Assembly (NCBI RefSeq): GCF_000276665.1
Contig: NW_004955435.1
Location: 5,959,062 to 6,023,061 of the forward strand
Direction: 5' to 3'
From: Chinchilla lanigera
Lineage: Eukaryota; Chordata; Mammalia; Rodentia; Chinchillidae
Length of the DNA stretch: 64,000 nucleotides
Position 1 is the stretch's first letter; each line of letters begins with the position of its first letter. Made by a program: the position numbers and the translations under genes. This document shows positions 1 through 10,860 of this stretch, in pieces. The notes under the pieces were generated by a model. It ran no database searches, was not told the origin of the DNA, and saw nothing but the letters and a program-made list of their open reading frames with translations.

Positions 1-900
1 CCCCGCAGATCCGTCCGTTCTCCGGCTCACACCGCAGCAGGAACCTGGGGAGCGGGCACAGGAGCACTCGGAGTTCCGCCTGTCTCAGCCACCCCGAAAG
101 AGAAGTAGATCACCCTCCCGAAGAACCGGCGGCGGCACCTGAGGTGTGTTCCCGCCGCTGAGAACCGCTCCAGGTCAGGTTCTGTGGATTCCAGTCCGCC
201 CCCAGTTTGTAGTGGCACGGGCTAGTCATCCCAGCGCGGGAGGCTGAGACAGAAGGATCTCAGAGCTGGAGGCCGGCCTTGAGCTACATGGAGAGTTCAA
301 GGCAGGCCAGCGCTACAGAGCCAGATCCTGTCTCAAAATTTTTAAAAAGGTCAAAAAATACAATCCAAATGAGGCTTCGTTTGTTTTTAAACTTTGAGAA
401 CATTTCCTGCGCTCGAGGGGCGTTGGAGTGCGGATCTGGGATCGGAAATAAATGCCCACGTATACAGGAGACACACTTGTAAGTTTGGGAATGTCCAAAG
501 GCGCTTTCTCGGGTTGCGCTGTGATAACTCTGTCTCTACCAGCGGCACCTGCGGAGTGCTCTGGTGAGCGGGGAGGGAGGAAGGGAAAAGCGAAGTCCTT
601 GAAAGCCTGGTTTTGTGCTGAGAGATTCAAGGGAATATACTCTTGGAGCGTTTGCCCCTGGGGCCAGGTTGGCTGCAGTTGGCGGTGAGTTTACATGATG
701 GATTGCAACTGCAGAGCGGTTGCCTTGACTTCAGTCAGTAAGGAAATAACAAGGTGGACAGCGGTCCTGATCTCTCCTTACCCTCCCGCGGGGCTTCTCT
801 TCCCCGCAGCCCTGGGGAATGAACTCAGCCCTTGGTACCCGCTAGGCAAGTTCTACCGCGAGCTGCTCCGCAGCCCTGCCCCCGGGTTTCCTGGTTTGTG
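1..900. promoter_or_regulatory. CpG-rich segment, possible promoter or first-exon region at the left edge
   Basis: This is the most GC- and CpG-rich stretch of the first half of the window (CG dinucleotides in 1-240, 405-450, 500-600 and 780-890), in contrast to the AT-rich DNA beyond 10 kb. On the plus strand there are good splice-donor motifs with introns starting at 479 (CTT/GTAAGT), 564 (CTG/GTGAGC) and 685 (GCG/GTGAGT), and a strong acceptor TTCTCTTCCCCGCAG ending at 809. These would suit noncoding first exons, but no known protein sequence is readable and no TATA box stands out. A B1 SINE interrupts it at about 208-350. It could equally be the edge of a CpG island whose gene lies to the left or on the other strand. 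The CpG enrichment is seen; promoter function is inference. Confidence 0.4.
208..350 (+). mobile_element. B1 SINE
   Basis: A 7SL-derived SINE in sense orientation. It has the left arm (GTAGTGGCACGGG, CATCCCAGCGCGGGAGGCTGAG), the middle part with GAGCTACATGGAGAGTTCAAGG, and the end CAGATCCTGTCTCAAAA followed by an A-rich tail. It lies inside the CpG-rich left edge. Confidence 0.85.
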
Positions 901-949
901 TACCTGTTTGTCCGTTGCCCATCCCTTTCAATGGTCTAAAATCCTGCAG

Positions 950-1175
950 CTTCTCCGTTGTTTTCTGGATAATAGGGAACTTTGTCTCACTACCTCCATT
1001 TTACTGTCATTTCCGAGAATTGAGGATTAAAGATTAAATGACTTTTCTCCTATTTCATGCCAGTTTCTTCCCATATCCCCTGAAGAGTGCCTGACTTGGG
1101 CTGGGAGCTCAAGAAATATTTGCTAAGAAAATAAACAACCCCAAAGCTTGTGCTCTGGCTACTGTACTGCCTTAC
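950..1175. repeat. MIR/L2-derived fragments
   Basis: Positions 1083-1130 (GAGTGCCTGACTTGGGC, then CTCAAGAAATATTTGCT) resemble the shared 3' end of MIR and L2 on the plus strand. Positions 1134-1170 (CCCCAAAGCTTGTGCTCTGG) resemble the 5' part of MIR on the minus strand. These are old mammal-wide repeats and the boundaries are vague. Confidence 0.45.
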
Positions 1176-1220
1176 GTCTTGGTGCTTCTCTCGGGTACAG
1201 AAGAGGAGATACCTTGCAAC

Positions 1221-1618
1221 TGTGGAGGAGACAGGCACTCCCATTGTGGGCCAGACCTCAAGAGAAAAGATGAAGCAAATGCACCACATACTTCCCTAAG
1301 GATGGACATCAGGCACTGATATTCTAAATAGTCTCTATGACCTTGAGAAGGCCAGGAAGAGCCACTAACCCAACCCCTACAGGACTTCTTCCCCATTTGT
1401 TCTCGGTTTAATCAATTTTACCCTGGCACTTATATTCATAATCTTATTGGTTCACCGTGGCTTTGTCCCACCTCCTGCCCACCTTTCGAGTTGCCCTGTT
1501 TCCCATGTGGGCCCGCTTCGCACTGTGGATTTGCTCTATAAAAATCCCTTAACCTCTGCTGTTCCTAAAATTCATTCTTCAGTTTTGGAGAACACGAACT
1601 CTTACCGCAAGTCTGGCA
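1221..1618 (+). mobile_element. Endogenous retrovirus LTR, copy 1 of an inverted pair
   Basis: This segment matches the reverse complement of 4909-5442 along most of its length (for example GAGCCACTAACCCAACCCCTACAG, and CTTATTGGTTCACC near 1445). It begins TGTGG and ends CTGGCA. A CTATAAAAATCC TATA-like box at about 1532 is followed by an R/U5-like end, CCTAAAATTCATTCTTCAG. About 80 bp around the polyadenylation region that copy 2 has is missing here. No retroviral internal sequence follows, so it is a solo LTR or a remnant. The ERV family was not identified. Confidence 0.65.
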
Positions 1619-2341
1619 TCAATGTTGCTGCGTGTGGAGGTCGAGTTCTGGCTGTGCTTGTGTTCTTTCTGATCATGCCCTAAGGCAGGGCCGGTCCTCT
1701 GGCTCTGAGGTTCCAGCCTACTGGGCTCAGCCCTCTGTCCTGAGCCCCCCGGACAAGGGCTGTGACGAAGGGCAGGAAAGGGCCTTTGATCATCACGGCT
1801 ACACTGGAAAAGACAAAGAATTTAGATCTGCCTTCCAGGGTCTGGCCCGGCATGATCTCAGGACTGGAAGTTCTGGGAAAGCTGGGATTGCTGGAGGGGC
1901 AGGTTGAGTGGCCAGTCTTAGTTCCTGCCACTGGGTACTTGCTTTTCTAGGGGGTGACTTCCTCCTAGAGTGACTTGCAAAGCTCTGATTTTCCTGGAAT
2001 GGGAGGTGACAGCAGGTTTAGGACAATGATTGGAGTCTGCTAGGAATTGTTCCAGGGGGGCTGGAGGTAGGTGTTATAAAAACTGGCAATTGATTTTCTC
2101 TGAAAATCATGGTAATTCTTTCAGTACCTGTTATCTGGGTGTCTTTAGTTTTGAAGGATGAGATAGTCTAGATAAGTTTAAAGCGATCTGCATTCCTAGT
2201 ATTAGATAGATATTCCTTGTGACTAGTATACCAGCATGCAAAGCTGAGCAGCAATCTGACCCCAGCTGATACGGTAATGGAGGAGGCAGTCACACAAATG
2301 AAGGCAGAGACGCCAGATTTTGTCCTGCTTTTAATTATCCT
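1619..2341. other. No recognisable feature
   Basis: Single-copy-like sequence between an LTR and a poly-A run. I see no repeat signature, no conserved exon and no long open frame that resembles a known protein. Confidence 0.5.
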
Positions 2342-2342
2342 T

Positions 2343-2364
2343 AAAAAAAAAAAAAAAAAAAAAA
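2343..2364. repeat. A(22) homopolymer
   Basis: Uninterrupted run of 22 A. It could be the tail of an unrecognised retroposon on the plus strand, but the sequence before it (2230-2342) shows no SINE or L1 3' end that I know. Confidence 0.8.
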
Positions 2365-2619
2365 TTACTCAGGGACCTCTGAAGCCCAGCCTCTAGCTCC
2401 CCATTACAGTGCCTCTTTAATTATCAAGTTAAGTCTCTATCTCACAATCTCTGTTCTACAAGATAATGAAGCAGAGGTAACTCTAGTTACTTCAGTAATT
2501 GCTACCCATGCATCTGCCCTTCACTCTAAGGTAAGAGCAGCTTTTGTCCTGTTACTGGAGGAAGTTCCTATTGTCCTGGCTCTAGGGTCTGAATAACTCC
2601 TGGAGCTGGGATAACTACA

Positions 2620-3175
2620 GTGGTGCCTTGGCTTATGAGGCTTCCGAACTTAATTTATTTTGCAGTTTTGGGGAATGTAAAAGTCCCACCTCAGACATCA
2701 AAGGTTCTAGTTTAATCCCCAGTTCCCACCCCTGCAGTACGGTTAGATCTTCATGTTTACCATAGTTTAATTCTTCAGTTCCCACCCCTGCCATGGGGTT
2801 AGATCTTCATGTTTACCATTTCTGGAATGTGTGGTTGTAAACTCATTGTAAACGTCCTGCCCTTCCTGGACTCCCAAAATGTATTGTTTTTCCCCTAAAT
2901 GCTCTACCCCTCCCGGATTCTCGGACTTACTGTTCCTAAGTTCCTTCATTGTTACAGATGTGACATGTGTTTACCAAACAGGGTGCAGTTTTAGGGTATA
3001 AAAACTGCTCTCGTCCCTGGATCAGCACTGGTCTGATCCTTCCTTGCGTGGAGGCTCTCAGTCAGTCCTTGGCCAGGAGTAAAGGCTCGTCCTAAATTCC
3101 AATTGGCGGTCCGTGAGTATTGGTGTTTGTCGGTCGGTACCATTTGGTTCGTTTCTGGTTGTGAGTCCAGAACAG
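2620..3175 (+). mobile_element. Solo LTR of an endogenous retrovirus, U3 with tandem repeat
   Basis: The layout is that of a retroviral LTR. A U3 carries two tandem copies of a 55/56-bp unit (2709-2763 and 2764-2819). A TATAAAA box lies at about 2998, and downstream comes a GC-richer R region (TCGTCCCTGGATCAGC, then GCGTGGAGGCTCTCAGTCAG). A possible polyadenylation signal AGTAAA is at about 3079, followed by a GT-rich U5 with GGTGTTTGTCGGTCGGTACC. Tandem repeats in U3 are typical enhancer duplications of gammaretrovirus-like LTRs. Edges are uncertain, no gag or pol sequence adjoins, and no target duplication was found. It differs from the LTR family at 1221 and 4909. Confidence 0.55.
2709..2819 (+). 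repeat. 55-bp tandem duplication in LTR U3
   Basis: Two adjacent units share AGTTTAAT, CAGTTCCCACCCCTGC and GGTTAGATCTTCATGTTTAC and differ at a few bases in between. Such direct repeats upstream of a TATA box usually represent duplicated enhancer blocks in a retroviral promoter. Confidence 0.85.
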
Positions 3176-3556
3176 GGAAGATGGCTGCGTTTGTGTTTGT
3201 GTGGGGAAGATGGCTCTGGTCATGTTTGTCACTTGATATGGAATTTGAGACAGAAGCAAAACTTTGCCAAATGCTCTCGTTTGTGAACCAAATTGTTCAT
3301 ACACAGAAGCATTCCTGAACCAAGGTATTTTATTTTATTTTGTTAGAGCTTCGTCCTAACTTTCTGCTGAGCATACAGTCATGAAAATTAACCTGATTCC
3401 TCGGTCCTGGTGTTCTGGTGTTTTAAGTAACCCTATAGCCCTGCAAGTGTTAGCTGTACTCTGAAAAGCTGGGTGAAGCCTCAGTAGTCAAAGCAGAGCT
3501 GGGAAAGACTGCCTGGCAGGGTCACTCCTAAAAGGCCTTCGTGGGCCTGCAGTTCT
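3176..3556. other. No recognisable feature
   Basis: Spacer between two LTRs with a short TTTTATTTTATTTTG run near 3330. No gene or repeat recognised. A short direct repeat GGGAAGATGGCT occurs twice (3175 and 3206). Confidence 0.45.
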
Positions 3557-3988
3557 CTGATGGTTAATTTTAGGTGTCAACTTGCCTGGGCTAAGGGGTG
3601 CCCCGAGAGGTGAGCGACAGCGTTTCTTGTGTGCCAGTGAGGGTGTTTCCAGAAGCAATTTGCTTTTGAACCAGTAGACTGAGTAAAGAAGATACATCCT
3701 CACCAACTCAGGCCTGACTAGCACAAATTCAGAGGAAGGCTGAATGTTCTCTGTGCTCCATCTGGGGAAGCTATTTTCTCCTGCCTGTTGGGTCATTAAA
3801 GCCAGCTCTTGGACCCTCAAAGTGGCTCCCCTGCTTTTGAGGATTTTCAGATTTTAAATACACCACCAGCTCTCCTGGGTCTCCAGTTCCCTGTGGGTTT
3901 CTTAGGCTTCCATAACCCTGAGGGCTAATTCCTCCTAGAACACCAAAACTAGTGACTCTGGTTCTCTGGAGAACTCTGATTAATGCAA
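3557..3988 (+). mobile_element. ERVL-type solo LTR (MLT2-like)
   Basis: It begins TGATGGTTAATTTTAGGTGT and continues with CAACTTGCCTGGGCTAAGGG, GAGGGTGTTTCCAGAAG and TAGACTGAGTAAAGAAGA. It ends CTGGTTCTCTGGAGAACTCT followed by GATTAATGCA. These are hallmarks of a mammal-wide LTR family that I associate with ERVL (MLT2-like). The same LTR type flanks the ERVL internal sequence at 34958-41375, which supports the assignment. No internal sequence is present, so this is a solo LTR. Confidence 0.7.
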
Positions 3989-4908
3989 ACAAGGTCTTTG
4001 GGCTGAGACCTTTGAAGGTTCCTGGTGGTGTCACTCATGTTCCTTTTAGAATTTAATTATATCATTATGTGCCAAGTGTCTGGGCCCTGGGCTGAAAATA
4101 TCCGGGGTTGGGGCTTTCAGCTGATGTAGGTTTAGGACTGTGCCAGGGATCTAGGGTGATGAGCTGTTTGGTTCATTTCTCCTTCAGCCCAGGCAAGGCC
4201 CCAGAGCCTCCTCCTGCTGCAGTATTTCAGTCTGGCTGGAAGTCTTTGTCCAGTGTCCCAAGATGGTGGGTGCTTGAGCCTGGAGCGTGTGTTAGGGCAC
4301 AGATGCTCACGCTTGACTTTTCTTTTACTTTATAAAGCTCTAAGACTTGGCTCTAGCAACAGGGTTCTTGCCTGTCCTTCTTGTTGAAGCTGTGCTCATG
4401 CTCCCGTTCTGGTGACGGAGTCACTGGCCCCTCCTAGGGCCTTTGTCCTGCTCACAATTCACAGAACTTCAGGAACTTTTTGGTCGCCTTCTCTCACCTG
4501 CCTCACAGTGGGCATGAGATCAGAATCTTGCTCCCAAGTGCTGAACTTCTGGGTCCTCTGGGTGCTGACTTCTGGCCCCTCCTGATGCAAATTGCTGCTC
4601 TGCCTCCTTGGTCTCTGGGCGTGATGCTTCGGTATCATCCATTCTGCCTGGCAGCTGGGCTTCGGGATGCTGATCTAGTCAGATATCTGCCCCTAGCAGA
4701 GACATGAGCCGGAAAGATGCACGTGCCACTGGGTCCCATCTGTCCTAGTCTGGTGTAGTATCCCAGTGTCACTCCCTCTGACCTGCTTCACACACCTCTA
4801 GAGAGACTTTCTACAGACAAGTGTCTGTTCCTATCATCAGTCAGCGTAACACCCTGCAAATGCTCCTGATGTCTCTGGTGCTGACGCAGGGGAAGGAAAC
4901 TCCCAACC
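3989..4908. other. No recognisable feature
   Basis: Moderately GC-rich single-copy-like DNA between two LTRs. Open frames on the plus strand (4108-4335, 4480-4707) show no recognisable protein. Confidence 0.45.
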
Positions 4909-5442
4909 TGCTAGACATCTGGTACAAGTTTGTGTTCTCTGAAGCTGAAGAATGGATTTTAGGAACAATGGAGTTTAAGAGCAGAATATATTTATCGGGG
5001 GAAAGAAAGCTTCGGTCTGAGAGAGGGACAGAAGGGGGCCCCAGTGCGTTGCCAAGGACCCTGCCTTTTCTAGGGATTTTAATAGAGCAAATGCACAAGG
5101 TAAGGTGGGTCCAAGGTGGGAAACCTGGGACTTGCAGGGTGGGCATGAGGTGGGACAAAACTATGGCCAACCAATAAGGTCAGGAGTATAATTGCTCAGG
5201 TAAAATTGATTAAATCAGGATCAAATGGGGAAGTGAGTCTCGTAGCAAGTGGGCATGAATACAGAACAGGGGCTTTTCCTGTAGCGGGCTGGCTTAGTGG
5301 CTCTTCCTGGCTTCCTCAAGGTGATAGAGACCTATTTAGGATATCTATCCCTGATGTTTATCCTTGGGAAGTATGTGGGTGCATTTGTTTTATCTTTTGA
5401 CTTGAGGTCTGGCCATCAGCAGAGGTGCCTGAATCCCCTGTC
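4909..5442 (-). mobile_element. Endogenous retrovirus LTR, copy 2 of an inverted pair
   Basis: Reverse-oriented copy of the LTR at 1221-1618. On the minus strand it reads U3 with CCTTATTGGTTGGCC, then a TATA-equivalent CTCTATTAAAATCCCTAG, a CT-rich stretch, a polyadenylation-like GATAAATA, and an R/U5 end CCTAAAATCCATTCTTCAG near CTAGCA. It is about 130 bp longer than copy 1 because it keeps the polyadenylation region and an extra block near 5255. The 118-codon open frame inside it on the plus strand is antisense LTR sequence, not a gene. Confidence 0.65.
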
Positions 5443-5544
5443 TGACTGCCTGTAATATTTTATCTAACTCAGCTCCCTACAACAGTGAAAAGTTCAGATT
5501 CCCTGGTGTAGTTGTCTTCACCAGACTGTAGGATGGGACAATGT

Positions 5545-5780
5545 ATGTAGAGATCAAAAGCGCAGATTCTGGCATCAGATACCCTCATCTGAAGACTGGC
5601 TCTGCCCACACTGACTGTGTGACCTCCCTTTCAGGGCCTTGGTTTCATTATCTATACAATGGCAGTATTTACTTTCATAGTCAGCATGAAGATTAAACAA
5701 AGTACCATAACTGAAGCACTTAGAACATATCTGGGACATAGCAGGCAAGATTTAAGTGTTCACGATTGTTATTTTTTCAA
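5545..5780 (+). mobile_element. MIR SINE
   Basis: Well preserved mammal-wide interspersed repeat: a 5' part AAAAGCGCAGATTCTGGCATC, then the core with TGACTGTGTGACCTCCCTTTC, TTGGTTTCATTATCTATACA and GAAGATTAAACAAAGTACCA, then CACTTAGAACATATCTGGG. Sense orientation, nearly full length. Confidence 0.85.
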
Positions 5781-7679
5781 GACTGAGTCTCTAGCCCTAC
5801 CTTCCCACCATATACTCCATGTAGATTGCACCTCAGGGACCCCCTCTCCTCGGCAGCAGAACCTATTTTAGGTCTACATCTGTGCATGTGCTCCTCCCCC
5901 TGCATGAAATATTTTCCTTTTGCTTCATGAAGACCAACTTTACTTTGTCACTCGAATCCCACCAGGGTGTTTTGCCTTAGGAGGAGACTTCCACGCCTCC
6001 CATGTGATTTAGAAGATTCTACCATCATGCACCAGCAGCATCTACCATCACTCTGCCTTTAAGGGTGATTTACCTATGATTCCGTCTGCACTGTGGGGAG
6101 CATCTTCAGAGGCAGAGGTGCTCTTATTGTTTGAATTTCCAGGGCATAGGACATGTAGGGAACCGATGTCACCACGGTGATGAATTCTTGGGCTATGACA
6201 AATTTGGCTCTCAGGTGATGTGAGCCTAGAGTGGTTCAAGCCAGGTGACACCTGCCAAGGCCCTGTGTGGTGATGGTTCCTTGCTGGGGTTTGGAACCAT
6301 CTGCTAGATGGGGGCTCCTAAAACATCTTCCTTGCTTCCCATTGGATCTGTGATTCCAGCACTGCCCTGCTGACTCAGGGGGAAGACACTTGTCCCTGGG
6401 GTCAGAGAACCACACAGACTTTCTTGCTGTGAATGTGTGAGCATGGCCAGCACCTTCTCAGGGGCTCAGTAGAAGAAATCCAAGAAGAAATGCCTTGGTT
6501 ATCGGAGACTTCTGGTTACCCATAAATATCTCTTGTTCTTTTAGCTATTAATAGTAACATTCAGACCAGAAAGAAATACAGCCCAATGGTCACATTTTCC
6601 ATATGCCTTATGGCCTGTTATGGCCAAATAAATAGATTCTGGCTGTGATTTTTATATGGAGGTGTTGATCGACTTTCAGCAAGCCTGTGTAGAAAGGGAA
6701 GCATAGACCCGTACCTTCTTCCTCTGCCTTGCTGTTTGGATTGCGGCTGTGATGGCTGTAACTGTAAGAGCCTTTGTGGAGGTGAGGGCCCTGCATCTGG
6801 ATGTGAAATGGGAAGCTGAAAGGAGCTTAGGTCGCTGCCCCCCACAGGGCCACCGTAGCAGTCCTGGCCTCCCAACTTTTGGCTTTCACAGGACTCTTCT
6901 TGGTTCACTGTCTCATGTGGCAAAACTTAACCGAAGCGATCCCGTGTGCTCTTGTCCTAGCAAGACACATGGAAGCGTCTGGGTGAGTTGGGTTCTGTCT
7001 CAGAATCAAGCCTCACATCAACGCTCCTGCCTGTGCTGGGATTCTATGGGTTTTCCACCAGAGGAAACCTTGTCCTGCCTTTATGTGTCCTCCTGCCCTG
7101 TTTCCGTGTAATTACAGACTTCATTCCTCAGCTGTTCGGTTTCTTTTGGCCTTCCTTTGGATTTGACTTCCTGCTTGGCGACTTCTTGCTTGGGGATGTC
7201 ATTTGCCCAGTACCCCATGGTGGCACTTTACCAGCAAAGCTCAAGTGTCTAATCCTGGAACTTGGCTCCCCGGTCTGTATCTGTCTCCCCAGGGACCCTC
7301 AACCTCAGGGATGATGAGTAAAACAGTGTAAGGAGTGGGGGCGAGACCTCCAGTAGGTTCTGCTCATGAGTGTCTTCTCTATGCACCCAGGGGGCCTGGA
7401 CCTCTGACATGAACTTAATATACTCCAGGTTGCTGTGTTCTATCTCTCAGGTAGACACTTGCTGAGTTGGAGGCACCTGCGGGGATTGTGAGCCTTTGAG
7501 AACCTATTGTTGATGGTTGGGGGTTTCTGATTTATGACAGAGGCCATTTTGCAGGAATGCTGCAGAAGCCACCAACTGCAGCAAAGCCACAGCACCCCCT
7601 CTGGCTTTGTCCTCCACGGCGCGGCATCCGTGTGATCCGTGGCGGCTCAGCCTCGTCCTTGGGATGCTCCCTCTCCCAG

Positions 7680-7880
7680 TGCTAACCTTAATCACCAGCT
7701 CAATTACAGTTTCTTAGAGATGATTACAGCGTCCTTTGATGAAATGGATCCAATCAGGCTGAGGGCTAAACATGTGTGCCCTGCTACTCACTGGAGGACA
7801 ACCATGGTGCACAAAGGTTGCGGTTTCCTCATTAGACCTCAGAGAGGGAAGTTTGGGGGTGAGCAATCTGCCTTTCTTCA
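7680..7880. promoter_or_regulatory. Candidate conserved noncoding element
   Basis: Single-copy-like and free of stutter. It contains TAATCACC, CAATTACAG, GATGATTACAGCG and a TCF/LEF-like CCTTTGATG within 60 bp. The composition is like that of known developmental enhancers, but there is no cross-species alignment here, so this is only a candidate. Confidence 0.2.
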
Positions 7881-8002
7881 AAGCGCTCCCACATCTCGGG
7901 TTGTATGTTAATTAACTCTCAATTCCAGGCGAGTATTTGACAGTGCACTTGAGGGGTATGGATTTGCTTGCTTGGCAGAAACTCTGGGCTCTCCTTTAAC
8001 CT

Positions 8003-8060
8003 GATGGTTCTCAATCCGGGTCCTTGGACGATGGCCAAACAGCGGCAGCAAGCCTTTCCC
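8003..8060 (+). mobile_element. MER5-like hAT fragment
   Basis: GATGGTTCTCAATCCGGGTC followed by CTTGGAC and a purine-rich GGCAGCAAGCC resembles the terminal part of MER5-type nonautonomous hAT elements, which begin CAGTGGTTCTCAA. Short and diverged. Confidence 0.35.
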
Positions 8061-9000
8061 ATCTGGCTGCACGAAGGGGGCACAACTTGCTATTGTTTCT
8101 ATGACAACCAGTGCCTTAAAGAAAAAAAATTTCCTAAAAGCCACCTGTATGATGGGCAGCAGCATGTGGAAGAAATTTGGGAGGCTGGGATGAGCCGGTA
8201 GCTCGCCCAAGCAAATACACACAGGGAGCTCATTGTCTTTGCGGTCCTGACTTCTTGTCTCTGTGTTCTGTTCCGTCATTTGCCATGCAAGTCACATAGA
8301 AGTAGGAATAACAGCAGCTAGGCTGGAGAAAGAAAGACCCCGGCAATTTGTATGCAATTTCATCTGAACTCTTGGGTTTGGGAAGGCAGAATTGCCTCTT
8401 CCCACTCTGCTTTTTTTTTTAATTGCTGCTCAGCTTCTTCTGCTCAATGAGGCTTCCAGAAAGGAAAACAAGCAAACAATGAAACATGAGTTCCGCCCTT
8501 TAAGCAACTGCTTTCTACATTCTTTATCAGGACGCAGTCCGGTTATGAAGGTGAGTCGAAGAACCTTTGTGTTTGCCATCAGAGCGCCCTCATCGAACAA
8601 GTCACTCTGTGCCAGCGGCAGTCTTTACCCTCCACTTCATCACATGAGGAAGCTACAGGGAAAATAACTTTGCTCAAGATAGTACTTATTCAGTTAGCTA
8701 AATATCTCCTGTCAGTGATTCTTGATCTGAGGGCTGGGTATCTTCGGAAGGGCCTCTGCGTCAGTGCAGGCTGAGAGGAATCTATGAGACAATTAGTGTT
8801 GTCCGCAGCCTGAGTAAACACAATGGAGCCTGCAGAGCAGTAGTACCACTTTCAGTGTGTGTAGGTGCTGCTTTGAATAGTAAAGTGCAAATGTATCATC
8901 AAAAGCAGATAAATCACCAGGTGCTTTGGACCATTATGTTTTTTCAGTCAACATGTACAACACCAACATCTGTCCAAATAGGAGCAGATGAGAGAGAGTA

Positions 9001-9058
9001 CCTCTCTCTCTCTCTTTCTGTGTCTCTGTCTCTGTCTCCGTCTCCATCTCTGTCTTTC
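9001..9058 (+). repeat. TC-rich microsatellite
   Basis: Imperfect (TC)n and (TGTC)n run directly upstream of an antisense ID element, probably grown from the SINE tail. Confidence 0.8.
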
Positions 9059-9440
9059 TCAGTAGTGGCACTGGGAATCAAACCGAGGGCCTTCACACAT
9101 GCTGGATGAGAGCTTTACTAAGGTACACCCCTGCCAGTTTTGTTTGTATGTATGTATGTTTTATTTATTTAGTAGTACTGCAGACTGAACCTAGGGGCAC
9201 TCCCTTTTTTAATTTCATTTTTTAGAGATAGGGTTTCCTTAAGATGCCCAGGTAGGATTTGAATTTATGATCCTCCTGCTTCCACCTCCCAAAGTGCTGG
9301 ATTATGGGTATATGACACTGTGCCTGACTTCTTATTTTTATTTGAGAGTCTCATTAAATTTCCCAGGCTGTGCTCAAACTTGTAATACTCCTGCCTCAGC
9401 CTCCTGAGTAGCTGGAATTAGAGACACCAAACTGAACATG
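9059..9440 (-). mobile_element. Cluster of antisense ID and B1 SINEs
   Basis: Three blocks are readable, all on the minus strand. An ID-like element lies at 9060-9135 (GCACTGGGAATCAAACCGAG). An ID plus B1 composite lies at about 9165-9330 (GACTGAACCTAGGGGC, then AGATAGGGTTTCC and CTCCCAAAGTGCTGG). A third B1 lies at about 9335-9440 (CTCCTGCCTCAGCCTCCTGA). A short (TATG)n run sits between the first two. This is SINE-into-SINE accumulation. Confidence 0.75.
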
Positions 9441-10860
9441 TTAAAATGTTAGGTGAGGTTCCTTTTAGGCAAAAAGTTTTTCGGAAGTGCTCTATAAAGT
9501 GTTTTCAACTGCATAGAAGTTGCAAGAGTGTTTTTTGGGCAGGGGGGAGTATCAGGCAGTTGAAGAGATTTATAGACCACACAAAGTGTTCGGTAGCAAT
9601 TACAGAGATCATTCTATATACAGAAAGATTTGGGTATAAGTCCCAGATTCAAGGTCATAAGGCCAGAAAGCGGCAGTGTGGGGGCCAGTCTTGCACCAAA
9701 TTCTTGATCCTTGGTAGGTGATGTGAAGGTTTGCACAAGACAGAGAACCCCCTGCCCCCAAAACAACTAAACAAACAAACAGACAAACAAAAACAGACAG
9801 AGAAAACCCAGATGTTGAAGAGCCTTGCCTTGCAGGACCTGCCGGAGTCTTCCTAAGCTCTGATGTTCCAAGGCTGTGCATCTTAGAGCAGCGACCTGGG
9901 CACTGTCCAACCGAACTGCCTGTGATAGTGGTGCAGGGCACAGAACGTGCACGAGCGCTCACCAGGTATTCGAATGGAAGGGACTTGAGCAGCTCAGGAG
10001 GCAGGTATACTGTACTCTGATGGCTTTTGCCTTTCTCTCCTGCAGTGGGTCATAAAAGAATTCTCTGCTATCTCTTCCCGGAGAGCGGATTCCAAAGAGG
10101 CCCTGGCCTAGACCCAGAGCACAGGAAGAATCTCACAAAGTGACCATCTAAGCCCACACCCCTATTGTCACCGCTAGACTCTCTTTGGTCCTCCTGTCAC
10201 ACCTGTATGCATGGCGGTATGAATGGCAGTTTCCCGTTTCCCTGGGTCTTTCTTTCTGGAGGCTCTGGTGTCATGTGGGATTTTTATTACTAAATTTGTT
10301 ATGCTTTCCTCTTGCTAGTCTATCTTTGGGTAGATGGATGTCAGCTGTGAACCTTGGGATGGGCAAGGGGAAGATACTACTTTTCTCTGCAGCAACAGGA
10401 AGAACTCTAGTGACCCCAGGTCAACAGTACTGCACTCAGGTGGAGAATTTACGGTTTGGGAGCTCTCCCAAGTGTTCATGCGTTACTGACATTGAGGGTC
10501 TGCTTGCAGGGAGCTTTTGACGCTGCTCCCTCTTTAGTTATAATTATATTAGTAGTAGCAAATATTGTTTGAAGGTGTAGACCTAGAGAAAGTCCTCAGT
10601 TCCAAGAATGGACTGTAGGCTCTGCAAAGAATGGCACCAAGCTGCTGTTAAAGACCCAGTGTAAATTATCAAAGGGCCTTTCTGTGTTTACCTATAAAAT
10701 GGGGTTGAAGCCAGAGACCAACTTTTGGTGAATAGCACCCAATGACTTAAAAGCACTTTGGTCAATAAATGATAGTGTTCAAATTTAAAAGGTTTATGTT
10801 TGTGAAGCAAGCTTGATCTAAATGATGTAATAAAAGAGATAGTTTAAAAGAACCAATTTC
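9441..10860. other. No recognisable feature
   Basis: No repeat or exon recognised apart from an A/CAAA-rich stretch at 9757-9800, possibly a decayed SINE tail. Open frames near 9609-9962 and 10185-10520 have no recognisable product. Confidence 0.45.

Larger units (their letters stand above)
5781..9000. other. Mostly unassigned single-copy-like DNA
   Basis: More than 3 kb with little recognisable repeat content. Open frames of 100-123 codons occur on both strands (for example 6749-7111 and the minus-strand frame 7908-8279), but none shows a known domain. Two parts deserve separate mention: a candidate conserved element at 7680-7880 and a MER5-like fragment at about 8003-8060. Confidence 0.5.

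Noticed and set aside
4821..5177. 118-codon plus-strand frame
   Set aside because: Antisense of the LTR at 4909-5442.
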